Shown: in pieces, positions 53,159 to 62,381 of the stretch
Position numbering within the stretch: the stretch's first letter is position 1
How the letters are laid out: each line of letters starts with the position of its first letter
From: Roseburia_D sp964388945
GTDB taxonomy: Bacteria; Bacillota; Clostridia; Lachnospirales; Lachnospiraceae
DNA length: 64,000 nt
Direction: 5' to 3'
Assembly (NCBI GenBank): GCA_964388945.1
Contig: CAYMCM010000004.1
Coordinates: forward strand, 9,194-73,193
Notes under the pieces: model-generated
Told to the model about the DNA's origin: nothing
Database searches by the model: none
Seen by the model: only the letters and a program-made list of their open reading frames with translations
Position numbers and translations under genes: made by a program

Positions 53159-53193
53159 ATAATGCTTTATACATTGCAGATAATGCTTTATAC
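53159..53193. promoter_or_regulatory. Tandem direct repeat, likely AraC operator
   Basis: ATAATGCTTTATAC occurs at 53159-53172 and 53180-53193, offset by 21 bases, exactly two helical turns. AraC-family dimers favour such direct repeats. The site lies next to the weak -35 of the minus-strand gene (activation) and overlaps a TTTATA-N17-TATACT promoter (53166-53194) for the AraC gene itself (autorepression). Confidence 0.65.
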
Positions 53194-53264
53194 TAAACAT
53201 AAGCAATAAAAAATGCAGCCGCACCTGACCACAAAAGGTACTGGCAGACATCTAAGGAGGCTTT

Positions 53265-54095
53265 ATGGATCATTACGAAAAAACCGGCTATCTGACTGCC
53301 AATTTTAAGATGTTCCACATCATCGACCGTCAAAAAAAGAACTTTTCCTTTCACTACCATGATTTCAATAAGATCCTGATCTTTATCCGGGGAGATGTAA
53401 GCTATTGTATCGAAGGGCATTCCTACGATCTGCAGCCTTATGATGTGGTATTTGTGAAAGCAGGCGAAGTACACCGCCCTGTGATCAACAGTGATGCGGT
53501 CTATGAACGGATCATTGTCTATGTATCTCCGGATTTCATCCGTTCCTACCAAAACGAAAACTACGATTTAAACTACTGCTTCCAGAAAGCACAGGAAGAA
53601 AAATCCAACGTGCTGCGCATGGACTCTTTTCACCGCAGCAAGCTCTATGAAGTGACCTGCGAGCTGGAAAAATCGTTTTCGGATGTGGATTATGCCAGTG
53701 AACTGTATCAGAATATCCTTTTTTTAGAGTTTATGATCCAGCTAAACCGCGCCACGCTCCACCACCACATCGATTATGTAAATACCAGTGCCTCCAACCC
53801 AAAGATCCTTGCACTGCTCGATTTTTTGAACACTCATCTCACCGAGGATATTTCGATCGACCGGCTTTCCGAACAGTTTTTTATCAGTAAATACTATCTG
53901 ATGCACAGTTTTAAAGAAGAAACCGGCTATACGATCGGAAATTACCTGACCACGAGACGGCTGCTTCGTGCGAGAGATCTTATCAAAAGCGGCTCTCCGA
54001 TCACAGAGGCATGCTTTGCCAGTGGATTTAAGAATTATTCTTCTTTTTCCAGAGCCTATAAAAAATATTTCAAAAAAGCCCCGCGGGATCTGTAA
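53265..54095 (+). CDS. AraC-family transcriptional regulator
   Basis: 276 residues, ATG after AAGGAGGC. Residues ~15-130 are a cupin sensor (FHYHDFNKILIFIRGDVSYC, YDLQPYDVVFVKAGEVHRPV). The last ~100 residues are the double helix-turn-helix: ISIDRLSEQFFISKYYLMHSFKEETGYTIGNYL then ITEACFASGFKNYSSFSRAYKKYF. It is divergent from the trans-sulfuration gene and probably controls it through the repeats at 53159-53193. A sulfur amino acid or related compound is a possible ligand. Confidence 0.92.
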   Translation: MDHYEKTGYLTANFKMFHIIDRQKKNFSFHYHDFNKILIFIRGDVSYCIEGHSYDLQPYDVVFVKAGEVHRPVINSDAVYERIIVYVSPDFIRSYQNENYDLNYCFQKAQEEKSNVLRMDSFHRSKLYEVTCELEKSFSDVDYASELYQNILFLEFMIQLNRATLHHHIDYVNTSASNPKILALLDFLNTHLTEDISIDRLSEQFFISKYYLMHSFKEETGYTIGNYLTTRRLLRARDLIKSGSPITEACFASGFKNYSSFSRAYKKYFKKAPRDL

Positions 54096-54118
54096 GCCGC
54101 GGGACTTTGTCTTTTTTT
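54080..54118 (+). terminator. Bidirectional terminator
   Basis: CCCGCGG (54080-54086) pairs with CCGCGGG (54097-54103), spanning the stop codon of the AraC gene. CTTTTTTT follows on the plus strand and GCTTTTTTG on the minus strand, so it can also end the convergent gene at 54119. Confidence 0.8.
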
Positions 54119-56077
54119 CTATTCCTTTTTATTTGCTCCCTGATAAGAAAAGAACACATCACTGCGGTTTTTCTTATCAAACATATCGTTGTACTGCAAA
54201 ATCTGATACTCGTTTAACATTTCTGCTTCTTCTCCGGCTGCATCCGCGTAGTGCTTATATTTCCCGTCCTGTGCGGAATAAAAACCGCGCGAATTCATTG
54301 CCGGAACTTTCTTTTGTAAATCTTCCAAAAACTTATGATACGGAGTCAACGGAAGTCCTGCCTTATCCAACACCAACGTCGAGAGGAAATTGAGCGAGGT
54401 ATGCATATCCGTCTGTGTTTCCGAATCGTAGTTTGTCCAGATAAAAAACGGCACAGTAAACAGTTCTTCCAGTTCATCGATCGTAAGTCCGGAAAGTCCT
54501 TTTCCGTTCATCTGCCGATAAAAATTACTGTTTAGGCTCGGCTGATGATCTCCGAAGAATACAATCTCCACTTTCTGATCCACATTGGAAAAGTAGCCGA
54601 TCAGCTTCTCTAATGCCTGATCGCTCGTATTTACCAGAGAAAGATACTGATTCACATCGGAATAATAGCCATTCGTCATACGGACATTTTCCGCAAAGTT
54701 CGCGTACTCATCCGTATAACCGCCATGATTCTGCATCGTGATACTCATGATAAACAGCTTTTCATCCGGATCCTTTGCCTCATACTGGGCAATGATCTTA
54801 TTGTAAAGTTCCTCATCAGTAATATACTCACGCACAACATTGTTCTGGTCAAAATCATCCATAAAATAGCTCTGCGTAAATCCAAGCAGCGGATAAACCT
54901 TGTTTCTGCTCCATCCGGTCTCGTAATACGGATGCATGGCAACACAATTATAACCATAACTCTCCAGCGTGCTGACCAGTGAATAGGTATTTCCCGACAC
55001 ATACTGCTGATACGCCACAGAGCCGCTCGGCAGATACGCCATCGTATTTCCGGTTAAAAATTCCCACTCAGAGTTCGGCGTCTTTGCCCCGAACACCGAC
55101 GAAAGCGCATAACCTTTCGTAATATTTGTATTCATGGAATCCAGAAACGGAGTGACCTCCTGATTCGTGCGCAGATCCCCAATCACACCAAGATCGGCGA
55201 AGGACTCGTTCATGATTGCGATAATGACCGGTGCATCCTCATCCATGTCCGCAGCATCGGCATCCGCCGCCGTAGTTCCATACTCATTTTCCAGTTGTCT
55301 TATCTTATCCAGCGAATACTCCGCCGGTTTTTCCACAAACGAATCACGGATGCCAAGCACAAAGTTTAAGATATAACCGTTGCGGTAAGTTCCTTTCTGC
55401 TCCCAGGTCTCCGTTACAATAGATTCCGACTTGATCGCAATGTGTGTCACCAGTACCACCGCCACACAAAGGCTGAATGCGCGCAGTACATAGATCCGCT
55501 TAAACGAAAGATTGATCCTGCGGACCGCCGCCACATATACAATCGACAATATCACCGCCATTGCGGCTCTCGTATCCATAGAAAACTTATACTCCGATGC
55601 CACACTAAGCCCGGTCGAGATCGCTTTCAAATCCCCGAAGGTAAACTCGTTCTGGCGGAACTGCCACACAAAATAGTTGATCCCGCCGAGTGACATCAGA
55701 AAAATATGCGCCGTCATGCAGGCGATCTTAGGACGCGCCGTAACAAAGATCAATCCGGCGTAAACCACCGCACAGCATAGGACATTCAGGATCCATTTCT
55801 GGCTTGTGATCCGCGTGCGATCCTCCGGCAGCAGCAGCATATGCTGGATCAGCACCTCCGTAAACACACTGCTTAGGGCAACCTCAAGCGTCAGCCAGAC
55901 GTAGTTTAGTTTCGGCGTAAGTTCCACCGAAATACTCTTCAGCAAAAAATAGATTGCTCCGAACAAAACCGCCATAAGCGGCGTTTTTCCGGAATAAAGA
56001 CAGAACGCCAGCATTACGGCAAACGCAATTCCGGTCGTAATGCAGCTTCTTTTCTGAAAGGTAAATCCAAATTTCAT
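54119..56077 (-). CDS. LTA-synthase-like membrane phosphotransferase (sulfatase fold)
   Basis: 652 residues. About five transmembrane helices in the first ~215 residues are followed by an extracellular alkaline-phosphatase/sulfatase domain. IIAIMNESFADLGVIG holds the predicted nucleophile region, EWEFLTGNTMAYLPSGSVAYQ, MHPYYETGWSRNKVYPLLGF, SITMQNHGGYTDEY and EIVFFGDHQPSL hold metal ligands (H and D residues). It moves a glycerol phosphate or similar group onto a cell-surface acceptor. It is of the LtaS type; the acceptor is not known. Confidence 0.86.
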   Translation of the reverse strand: MKFGFTFQKRSCITTGIAFAVMLAFCLYSGKTPLMAVLFGAIYFLLKSISVELTPKLNYVWLTLEVALSSVFTEVLIQHMLLLPEDRTRITSQKWILNVLCCAVVYAGLIFVTARPKIACMTAHIFLMSLGGINYFVWQFRQNEFTFGDLKAISTGLSVASEYKFSMDTRAAMAVILSIVYVAAVRRINLSFKRIYVLRAFSLCVAVVLVTHIAIKSESIVTETWEQKGTYRNGYILNFVLGIRDSFVEKPAEYSLDKIRQLENEYGTTAADADAADMDEDAPVIIAIMNESFADLGVIGDLRTNQEVTPFLDSMNTNITKGYALSSVFGAKTPNSEWEFLTGNTMAYLPSGSVAYQQYVSGNTYSLVSTLESYGYNCVAMHPYYETGWSRNKVYPLLGFTQSYFMDDFDQNNVVREYITDEELYNKIIAQYEAKDPDEKLFIMSITMQNHGGYTDEYANFAENVRMTNGYYSDVNQYLSLVNTSDQALEKLIGYFSNVDQKVEIVFFGDHQPSLNSNFYRQMNGKGLSGLTIDELEELFTVPFFIWTNYDSETQTDMHTSLNFLSTLVLDKAGLPLTPYHKFLEDLQKKVPAMNSRGFYSAQDGKYKHYADAAGEEAEMLNEYQILQYNDMFDKKNRSDVFFSYQGANKKE

Positions 56078-56194
56078 AATATATTCCTGTTCCTGTTTCT
56101 AAAGTCTATCACAATATATTGTCATTTTCCCTACGCTACTATACCGCAAATCCCTCATTTTTACAAGAGGATGCCCATTTTCCTCGTCGCCATT

Positions 56195-56231
56195 ACAAAA
56201 AAGCACAACTGCCCTTTGACAGATGTGCTTC
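56195..56231 (-). terminator. Intrinsic terminator of the YbhN-like gene
   Basis: Minus strand AGCACA-T-CTG pairs with CAG-T-TGTGCT, with one mismatch, followed by TTTTTTG. It starts about 15 bases after the stop codon at 56244. Confidence 0.72.
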
Positions 56232-56243
56232 CCCGATTTTTTA

Positions 56244-57311
56244 TCAATAAGATTTTTGCTGTTCCTGCTTGCGCTTCTTTCTCTGATGGTTCAGTGCCGC
56301 GACTGCACCGATCAGAAACGGAAACACAAATGTAGCAAAACGGTACAAAAGTGATGTAGAACCCGCAAGTCCTGTCCCGATCAGCACTGAAAAAAGCAGT
56401 GTGAATACAAATTCGGTAGAACCGATCCCCGCCGGTGCCGGGATCACCGCCGCAAGCATCGCAGTCAGCGACATGACTGCCATTCCCTGAGACAGTGTGA
56501 TGTCACACTCCGTACGCAGTACCAGATATGGAATTGCATACCAGCAGGAAAATTTTAACAGGTTCTTTAAAACTGCCGTAACGATCAGCTTGCGGTCATG
56601 CAGCAGATCTTTGGTCGCTTCTTCCAGAATCCCACAGTATTCCCTGACCTGTGTGCTCTGTCTGTCCAGCTTTCCGTTCAGCTTCTCATTGAGTTTCCCC
56701 AGGAGCCACAAAATCAGCCGGTGAAAATGCTTTGAACAGCAGAACAAAAGCAGGAAACACGCAACCACAACCGTGACTCCATAGCCCAGTATGAGCATCC
56801 ACAGATAGGACCTATAATTTTGTTCAATAAATTTGAAATTAAAGATCAAAAGCAGTACCGACAGGATCGCTATGCTCACTTTATGAACCACATACTCGAT
56901 CATATACATTCCTGTAGATTTCGAATAATCAATCTGCTTTTCATGAAAATAGTAGATCGCTGCGATCCCCGCACCGCTGCCAAGTGTTGCCACCCGGTAA
57001 AAGCTGCAGTAAAACGCACTCTCCACGCCGTCCCGATAACGAAAAGCCGGATTATAATGCCTTGCAAATGCATATGTGATCCAGCCTTCCACCAGCTCAT
57101 AGAGCACAGACGCCACGCAGATCGCAAGCACCACCTGCCATGAAGTCTGCACGAGTTCTTCTGCAATCGGCTTTGCCGAGTCGCGGAAGGTATACACGAT
57201 TGCCGCTACGATCGCGGCAACAAAAACTAATTTTATGATCTGTTTCTTTTTCCCGCGGATGAAAGACCACTCCTTATTTTTTCTTGTAATTCGTATATCC
57301 TTTTTGTTCAT
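56244..57311 (-). CDS. YbhN/UPF0104-type integral membrane protein
   Basis: 355 residues with about eight transmembrane helices (e.g. IIKLVFVAAIVAAIVYTF, IAILSVLLLIFNFKFI, LWMLILGYGVTVVVACFLLLF, FVFPFLIGAVAALN) and the PAPAGIGSTEFVFTLLFSVLIG motif of the lysylphosphatidylglycerol synthase TM/UPF0104 family. Members flip or anchor lipid-linked groups. Its first 38 bases overlap the 3' end of the radical SAM gene, a tight coupling that suggests a shared lipid-related job. Confidence 0.82.
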   Translation of the reverse strand: MNKKDIRITRKNKEWSFIRGKKKQIIKLVFVAAIVAAIVYTFRDSAKPIAEELVQTSWQVVLAICVASVLYELVEGWITYAFARHYNPAFRYRDGVESAFYCSFYRVATLGSGAGIAAIYYFHEKQIDYSKSTGMYMIEYVVHKVSIAILSVLLLIFNFKFIEQNYRSYLWMLILGYGVTVVVACFLLLFCCSKHFHRLILWLLGKLNEKLNGKLDRQSTQVREYCGILEEATKDLLHDRKLIVTAVLKNLLKFSCWYAIPYLVLRTECDITLSQGMAVMSLTAMLAAVIPAPAGIGSTEFVFTLLFSVLIGTGLAGSTSLLYRFATFVFPFLIGAVAALNHQRKKRKQEQQKSY

Positions 57312-58671
57312 GCGGATGTGCCGCCCACAATTTATCAGCAGTTCCCTGCCACTCTTTTGCGTATTCCAGACATTTTCCGCATAAATGTTCTACTGGTTCT
57401 ACTTCTTCTACATCGGTAGAATGTGCTCCGCTTTCATTTACCATCTTCTGTAAGATCTCCGGATTTTCAAGCATCGGACATGGACGCAGCATATTCTTAT
57501 TAAACGGCTGACCGTCTCTGTATGCCATGAAAAGCGGCTGTTTTAAACATTCTAACAGACTCTTTTCGCGGATATTTGCTCCGGAATAATGGATAAATAC
57601 ACATGGTTCCACATCACCCTTCGGATTGATGTGGCAGTAGTTTCTTCCTCCGGCAATACATCCTCCAACATACTCACCATCGTTCTGGAAATCCATAACG
57701 AAGATTTCCTTACCGCCTTCAAAACCACGTACTTCACGGATTCTGTGGTAGATATATTCTCTCTGCTCTTTGGTCGGCATCAGTTCCGGAGATGCTTTCA
57801 TACCTACCGGCATCAGATGGAAATACCATGCAAAACGGCTTCCATGCTCGATCAGAAGATCAAAGAACTCATCACTTGTTACCGCATCCATGTTCTTGGA
57901 TGTGTAGCATACGGAGTTACCGAAGATCAGTCCATTTTCATGCAGCAGATCCATTGCTGCGATAACCTTGTCGAATACACCGTTTCCTCTTCTAAAATCG
58001 TTGGTATCTTCAAATCCTTCCAGACTGATGGAAAGAGACAGGTTGCCGACACGCTTCATATCATCACAGAATTTCTGGTCAACCAGCGTACCGTTGGTAT
58101 AGCTGTGGAATGCACATTCATTATGCTTTTCACACAATTTGATCAGGTCTGCTTTGCGTACTAACGGTTCTCCGCCTGTAAACATATAGAAATAAACGCC
58201 GAGCTCTTTTCCCTGTGTGACAATGCTGTCCAATTCATCAAATGTCAGATTCAGCTTATTTCCATATTCTGCTGCCCAGCATCCGGTACAATGCAGATTA
58301 CATGCACTGGTCGGATCCATTAAGATCAGCCACGGGATATTGCAGTCATGCACTTCTCTCATCTTACGGATCGTCTTGGTTCCACAGAATGCTGCCTGAT
58401 AACCCAGATTGAGTGCTGTCATTTTTGCGACATGCGGATCTGTCTCGTCTAAAAGACGGTTTACATATCTCATCCATTTCTGATCCGGGTCTTTTATCAT
58501 CTTTCTTGCCCCGTCATATGCCGCTTCCTGAAAATTGTCTCCCATAAATTTCTGTGCCAGATCTACGATCTGAAGCAGTCCTTTTTCACGGTCTTTATTA
58601 ATATGCTTTAATGCCACGTCGATTGCCGCACTAAATGCTTTTCTTTCCACTGCCTGTGTTAATTTTGCCAT
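57274..58671 (-). CDS. Radical SAM/SPASM-like enzyme
   Basis: 465 residues from the ATG at 58671 with GGAGGTTT upstream. An N-terminal helical domain of ~110 residues precedes the radical SAM core; C124, C128 and C131 (CNLHCTGC) bind the iron-sulfur cluster, followed by FMFTGGEPLVRKADL. Later cysteines (GGCIAGGRNYCHINPKGDVEPC, and CGKCLEY) suggest extra clusters. The helical N-terminal domain is not seen in peptide-maturase SPASM enzymes. It is cotranscribed with the UPF0104 protein. Lipid-tail chemistry is possible (see findings); the substrate is unproven. Confidence 0.82.
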   Translation of the reverse strand: MAKLTQAVERKAFSAAIDVALKHINKDREKGLLQIVDLAQKFMGDNFQEAAYDGARKMIKDPDQKWMRYVNRLLDETDPHVAKMTALNLGYQAAFCGTKTIRKMREVHDCNIPWLILMDPTSACNLHCTGCWAAEYGNKLNLTFDELDSIVTQGKELGVYFYMFTGGEPLVRKADLIKLCEKHNECAFHSYTNGTLVDQKFCDDMKRVGNLSLSISLEGFEDTNDFRRGNGVFDKVIAAMDLLHENGLIFGNSVCYTSKNMDAVTSDEFFDLLIEHGSRFAWYFHLMPVGMKASPELMPTKEQREYIYHRIREVRGFEGGKEIFVMDFQNDGEYVGGCIAGGRNYCHINPKGDVEPCVFIHYSGANIREKSLLECLKQPLFMAYRDGQPFNKNMLRPCPMLENPEILQKMVNESGAHSTDVEEVEPVEHLCGKCLEYAKEWQGTADKLWAAHPHEQKGYTNYKKK

Positions 58672-58982
58672 TTCACAAACCTCCATGCTTTTCCTTTAAC
58701 TTTTGAATAAATCCAGGTGTCAGTATAGGTAAATATAATTCACATGAACATATGCAATCCTTTTTTTATGTATTCCTGCAATATACATTTTTACCATTTT
58801 GTTGATTTTTATATACAAAAGCCTGGCTTTGTAGCCGCATTTTTTATTATATACAACACCGCTACATGGAATTATACCCAAAATCCAGTTTTTGTCAATA
58901 AAACGTTCCGCTAACGGACATAGTAATATGGTATACTGATTTTAATACTTTTACTCTACTTTTATATGAAAGGAGCATCTTT
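58672..58982. other. Divergent intergenic region
   Basis: 311 bases between the radical SAM gene and the phospholipase C-like gene. It contains a near-palindrome ACAAAAGCC/TGGCTTTGT (58815-58832), AT-rich stretches with TATATAAT-type -10 boxes on the minus strand near 58846-58855, and GTATACT near 58932 on the plus strand. No start of a small gene or tRNA was seen. Probable promoters for both genes, but none has a convincing -35. Confidence 0.5.
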
Positions 58983-59945
58983 ATGCCGGGCTTTACCACA
59001 CACTATTTATTCGGTGTCCAGACTGTGCGCAGACTGAACACTTCTCCGCTTAAACAGGAGCTAAAACAAAACCATACCGCATTCAGTCTCGGACTTCAGG
59101 GATCGGACATTTTCTTTTATGACCTCCCTTCTTATGTCATTTACGAAACTAACATCGGTTCTGCCGCACATACGACCGACACCGGGAAATTTCTGTTCTT
59201 CCTGCTTCGGAGCCGTTTCCTGTTCCCGAAAGGCAAAAAACGCCAGATCGCAGAAAGTTATATTGCCGGTTTTATCGGGCATTATCTTCTCGACACCACC
59301 TGCCATCCCTATGTATATTACAGATCCAAAGACTATTCGGGCAGTCCGGCTTCTTTGGGTACGCATATCTATCTTGAAGCCGATATTGATACCGCATTCC
59401 TGCGGCATTATAAAAAAATGCAGCCGTCTGAATTTTATCAGGAGCGCACGATAAATTTAAGCGCCACTGAGCACTATGTGATCGCAAAAATCTTACACTA
59501 TTGCTATTCCAATGTATATCCGAATCTTTGCGTTTCTTTTACAACAACCATGCGGGCAACTTTTTCCATGCCGCTTGCCACCGGGCTTTTACACGACAGC
59601 ACCGGACAAAAGAAAGCTCTTGTCCGGAAAGTGGAACGTCTCATACCTGGCTATCCGTTTATTTCCCCGCTGATCCCCAGTGACTTCCTTTCGTTCTCAC
59701 CAGATCCTTTAAATCTGACACACTCCCCCTGGAAAAATCCGTGGAATGACAACGAGGTCTCCACTGCCTCTTTCCCGACGCTCTTTCATTCGGTTTCCCG
59801 ACGCTACGCCGGATACTTAGACCGCCTGGATGAAATCTTTTCCTGCAAAAACAAGGCAGCCCTTCCCGCTTTAGAAGGCAGACTTCTTTCCGATCTCGGA
59901 AACAAGTCCTATCACAGCGGTCTGGACTGCCGTATTCCGACTTAA
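58983..59945 (+). CDS. Zinc-dependent phospholipase C-family protein
   Basis: 320 residues, ATG after AAAGGAGC. MPGFTTHYLFGVQTVRRL is the family opening, with a histidine (H7) that binds zinc; FSLGLQGSDIFFYDLP, AESYIAGFIGHYLLDTTCHPYVYYR and LEADIDTAFL carry further histidines and aspartates. No signal peptide, so it probably works inside. The family hydrolyses phospholipids or related substrates, but many such small proteins are untested. Ends three bases before the convergent dehydrogenase gene. Confidence 0.82.
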   Translation: MPGFTTHYLFGVQTVRRLNTSPLKQELKQNHTAFSLGLQGSDIFFYDLPSYVIYETNIGSAAHTTDTGKFLFFLLRSRFLFPKGKKRQIAESYIAGFIGHYLLDTTCHPYVYYRSKDYSGSPASLGTHIYLEADIDTAFLRHYKKMQPSEFYQERTINLSATEHYVIAKILHYCYSNVYPNLCVSFTTTMRATFSMPLATGLLHDSTGQKKALVRKVERLIPGYPFISPLIPSDFLSFSPDPLNLTHSPWKNPWNDNEVSTASFPTLFHSVSRRYAGYLDRLDEIFSCKNKAALPALEGRLLSDLGNKSYHSGLDCRIPT

Positions 59946-59947
59946 AC

Positions 59948-60889
59948 TTATTTTTCCAGCGCAAAAAATTCCATGATCTGCTGCAAAACGATCTCCATAA
60001 GTCTGGTTCTCGCTTCCACACTCGCCCATGCAACGTGCGGTGTAATGAGCAGCCTGTTACTGTCCTTGATCTCACGCAGCGGATTGTCCGCCCGCATCGG
60101 CTCGGCACTTAACACATCAAGACCCGCAGCCGCGATCTCTCCACACTTTAACGCTTCCGCAAGATCTTTTTCCACAACGATCGGGCCTCTTCCCACATTG
60201 ATTAAAACTGCCGATTCTTTCATCTTGCGGAACGCCTCGGCATTCATCAGCCCGCGCGTATCATCGTTAAGCGGCGCATGTACCGAAACAATGTCTGATT
60301 CTTTTAACAGTGTATCCAGATCTGTCCTCTCATAATCCGCCTGTGCGTTTTTTCCGGAAGTCGAATAATAAATCACATGACAGCCGAATGCTTTTGCAAG
60401 ATCTGCCACTCGCCTTCCAATCGCACCAAGTCCGATGATTCCCCAGGTTTTTCCGCTGATCTCATGGAACACATTGCTAAAATGAGAAAATGAACGATCT
60501 CCTATGTATGTCTCTGATTTTACATAATCATCATAGTAGCGCAATTTTTCGTACAGATAAAACAGCAAGGCAAACGTATGCTGCGCCACACTCTCTGTCG
60601 AATATCCTGCCACATTGCGCCACTCGATCCCGCGCATTTTTAAATATTCCTTATCCAGATTGTCGGTTCCGGTCGCCGTCACGCAGATCAGCTTCAAGTT
60701 ATCCGCATGTTTCATCGTATTTTCATTGATCGGAATTTTGTTGATCACAATAACATCTGCGCCATCAATCCGCTCTGTTGCCTCCTCGGGCGTGGAATAA
60801 TCGTATTTTGTCACTTCTCCAATGGTGTCAAAACCGGACAGATCAATGTCCGCTCCTATTGTTGCTGCATCCAGAAATACTATTTTCAT
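59948..60889 (-). CDS. D-2-hydroxyacid dehydrogenase
   Basis: 313 residues from the ATG at 60889, preceded by GGAAGGAG. The NAD loop is WGIIGLGAIGRRVADLA; SDIVSVHAPLNDDTRGLMN, LINVGRGPIVVEKDL (catalytic Arg region), AGLDVLSAEPM (Glu) and LLITPHVAWAS (His) are the family motifs. It reduces a 2-keto acid such as hydroxypyruvate or glyoxylate. Its start lies inside the last 47 bases of the upstream transporter gene. Confidence 0.9.
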   Translation of the reverse strand: MKIVFLDAATIGADIDLSGFDTIGEVTKYDYSTPEEATERIDGADVIVINKIPINENTMKHADNLKLICVTATGTDNLDKEYLKMRGIEWRNVAGYSTESVAQHTFALLFYLYEKLRYYDDYVKSETYIGDRSFSHFSNVFHEISGKTWGIIGLGAIGRRVADLAKAFGCHVIYYSTSGKNAQADYERTDLDTLLKESDIVSVHAPLNDDTRGLMNAEAFRKMKESAVLINVGRGPIVVEKDLAEALKCGEIAAAGLDVLSAEPMRADNPLREIKDSNRLLITPHVAWASVEARTRLMEIVLQQIMEFFALEK

Positions 60890-62348
60890 TTCTTTTTTCT
60901 CCTTCCGTGTCTCCAAGTTTTTTTGCGATCTCTTTCATGGTCTTCAAATCCAGACTGTAAAAATGCATGGACAGCAGGGAAACTACCCATCCGATGATCG
61001 GAACGATACAAAATAAAAAGATCGTTGTCCATTTTAAGACCGGTGTCAGTTCGTCACCGATCTGCGGGAAGCGGCTGTTGTAGCCGATCGCCAGCATCAC
61101 CAGCCCCACAAACGCTGTTCCCAGTGCCGCGAATACTTTATCCACAAAAGAAAAGAGCGCTCCCATCAGCCCCGGCACAAATTTTCCACTCCGATACTGC
61201 TCATAATCGGAACAGTCTGCGATCATCGGTACCACCATGTTATTCGTGATAGACTTGCATCCATTAAGCAGTACATAGACTACAAAAAACGCTGCGCTGA
61301 TCAGATTTATTTTATGTAAACTAAAAGTTACCGTATTGATATTATCCTGTAAAAGTACAACGATCATAATGATTTGAAATAATATTCCAAAATAGGTAAA
61401 TAATACCAATGCCTTTTTTTGTCCCATCCGCTGCGCCACCTTGATTCCTGCCGCTACAACCAAAAGCGTAGGTATTGCCGTGACCACGCCGATCAGCCCT
61501 GCAATGCCGTAATTATCCATCAAAATCCCATAGAGCATAACGCCGACTGTAGTGTGCCCATAGACCGTTGCCGCAAATTTGTTGGAACATGCCGCCAGGA
61601 TCAGCATATCGATCGGTTTGTTGTTCCTTATGATCTCAAAATAATCCCTTACTTTTATCTTTTGTTTTTCATGTCTGCGGTAATTCTCTGCGCAGTCTTT
61701 TTTCCAGATTCCGATGATCGCACCTAAAGTACACAGTGCCGATAACACGATCACCCACAGCACATATTCATGATACAGCTTTACATTGGTATATCCGCCG
61801 TATTTCGGGACAAGATAATTTGCCGCCAGAAGTATGCTTCCGCCATACGCTGCCATGATAAAGATTGAATCAAAACAGGTCGAAAGCGGCCGCTTTGCCG
61901 GATTATTCGTGATGACTGCCTGTGCTGATTTCCCGACTACCGTCTGAAGCGTATATCCGATCACAAACAATGCATAGACCAGGATAAAATACGGTATGCG
62001 CAGCGGCTTTGGCGCATACTCCAGCGTTCCGAACAGCAAAAGTGAACTTCCTGCCATGATCACATTACCCCACAGCATGTAGGGGCGGAACTTTCCATGT
62101 TTCCCCTTTGCACGGTCCAAAAGAAAACCGGCGATAGGATCTGTCACACCGTCAAACACATTTAATGCTGTCAGAAGAAATGAGATCACGACCACACTGA
62201 ACCCTGCTATGGAATTGGCATAATAAGATGCGTAGCCCATCAAAGCAAGATACAGGTTTGTTGCCGCATTGTTCAGCGAAAACAGCGCGATCTGATATAT
62301 CTTTGCTTCATTATATACAGTTGCTTTTTCTTTTGTGCGTTTTTTCAT
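60843..62348 (-). CDS. GPH-family sugar/cation symporter
   Basis: 501 residues with about twelve transmembrane helices. The GPH landmarks include TDPIAGFLLDRAKGKHGKFRPYMLWG, a D-P-I-x-G-x-x-x-D-R loop. It imports a glycoside or pentoside with a cation. It overlaps the dehydrogenase gene, and the two may handle the same compound. Confidence 0.87.
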   Translation of the reverse strand: MKKRTKEKATVYNEAKIYQIALFSLNNAATNLYLALMGYASYYANSIAGFSVVVISFLLTALNVFDGVTDPIAGFLLDRAKGKHGKFRPYMLWGNVIMAGSSLLLFGTLEYAPKPLRIPYFILVYALFVIGYTLQTVVGKSAQAVITNNPAKRPLSTCFDSIFIMAAYGGSILLAANYLVPKYGGYTNVKLYHEYVLWVIVLSALCTLGAIIGIWKKDCAENYRRHEKQKIKVRDYFEIIRNNKPIDMLILAACSNKFAATVYGHTTVGVMLYGILMDNYGIAGLIGVVTAIPTLLVVAAGIKVAQRMGQKKALVLFTYFGILFQIIMIVVLLQDNINTVTFSLHKINLISAAFFVVYVLLNGCKSITNNMVVPMIADCSDYEQYRSGKFVPGLMGALFSFVDKVFAALGTAFVGLVMLAIGYNSRFPQIGDELTPVLKWTTIFLFCIVPIIGWVVSLLSMHFYSLDLKTMKEIAKKLGDTEGEKRNENSISGCSNNRSGH

Positions 62349-62381
62349 CTCTTTGTCTCCGCTGCCAGAAATGGTATCTCA

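Noticed and set aside
53055..53160. S-box or T-box ahead of the trans-sulfuration gene
   Set aside because: The leader is too short (about 70 bases from the -10) and lacks the conserved stems; an AraC operator fits better.
53193..53552. Open frame on the minus strand opposite the AraC gene
   Set aside because: Lies wholly opposite a clear AraC reading frame, with no domain or ribosome site.
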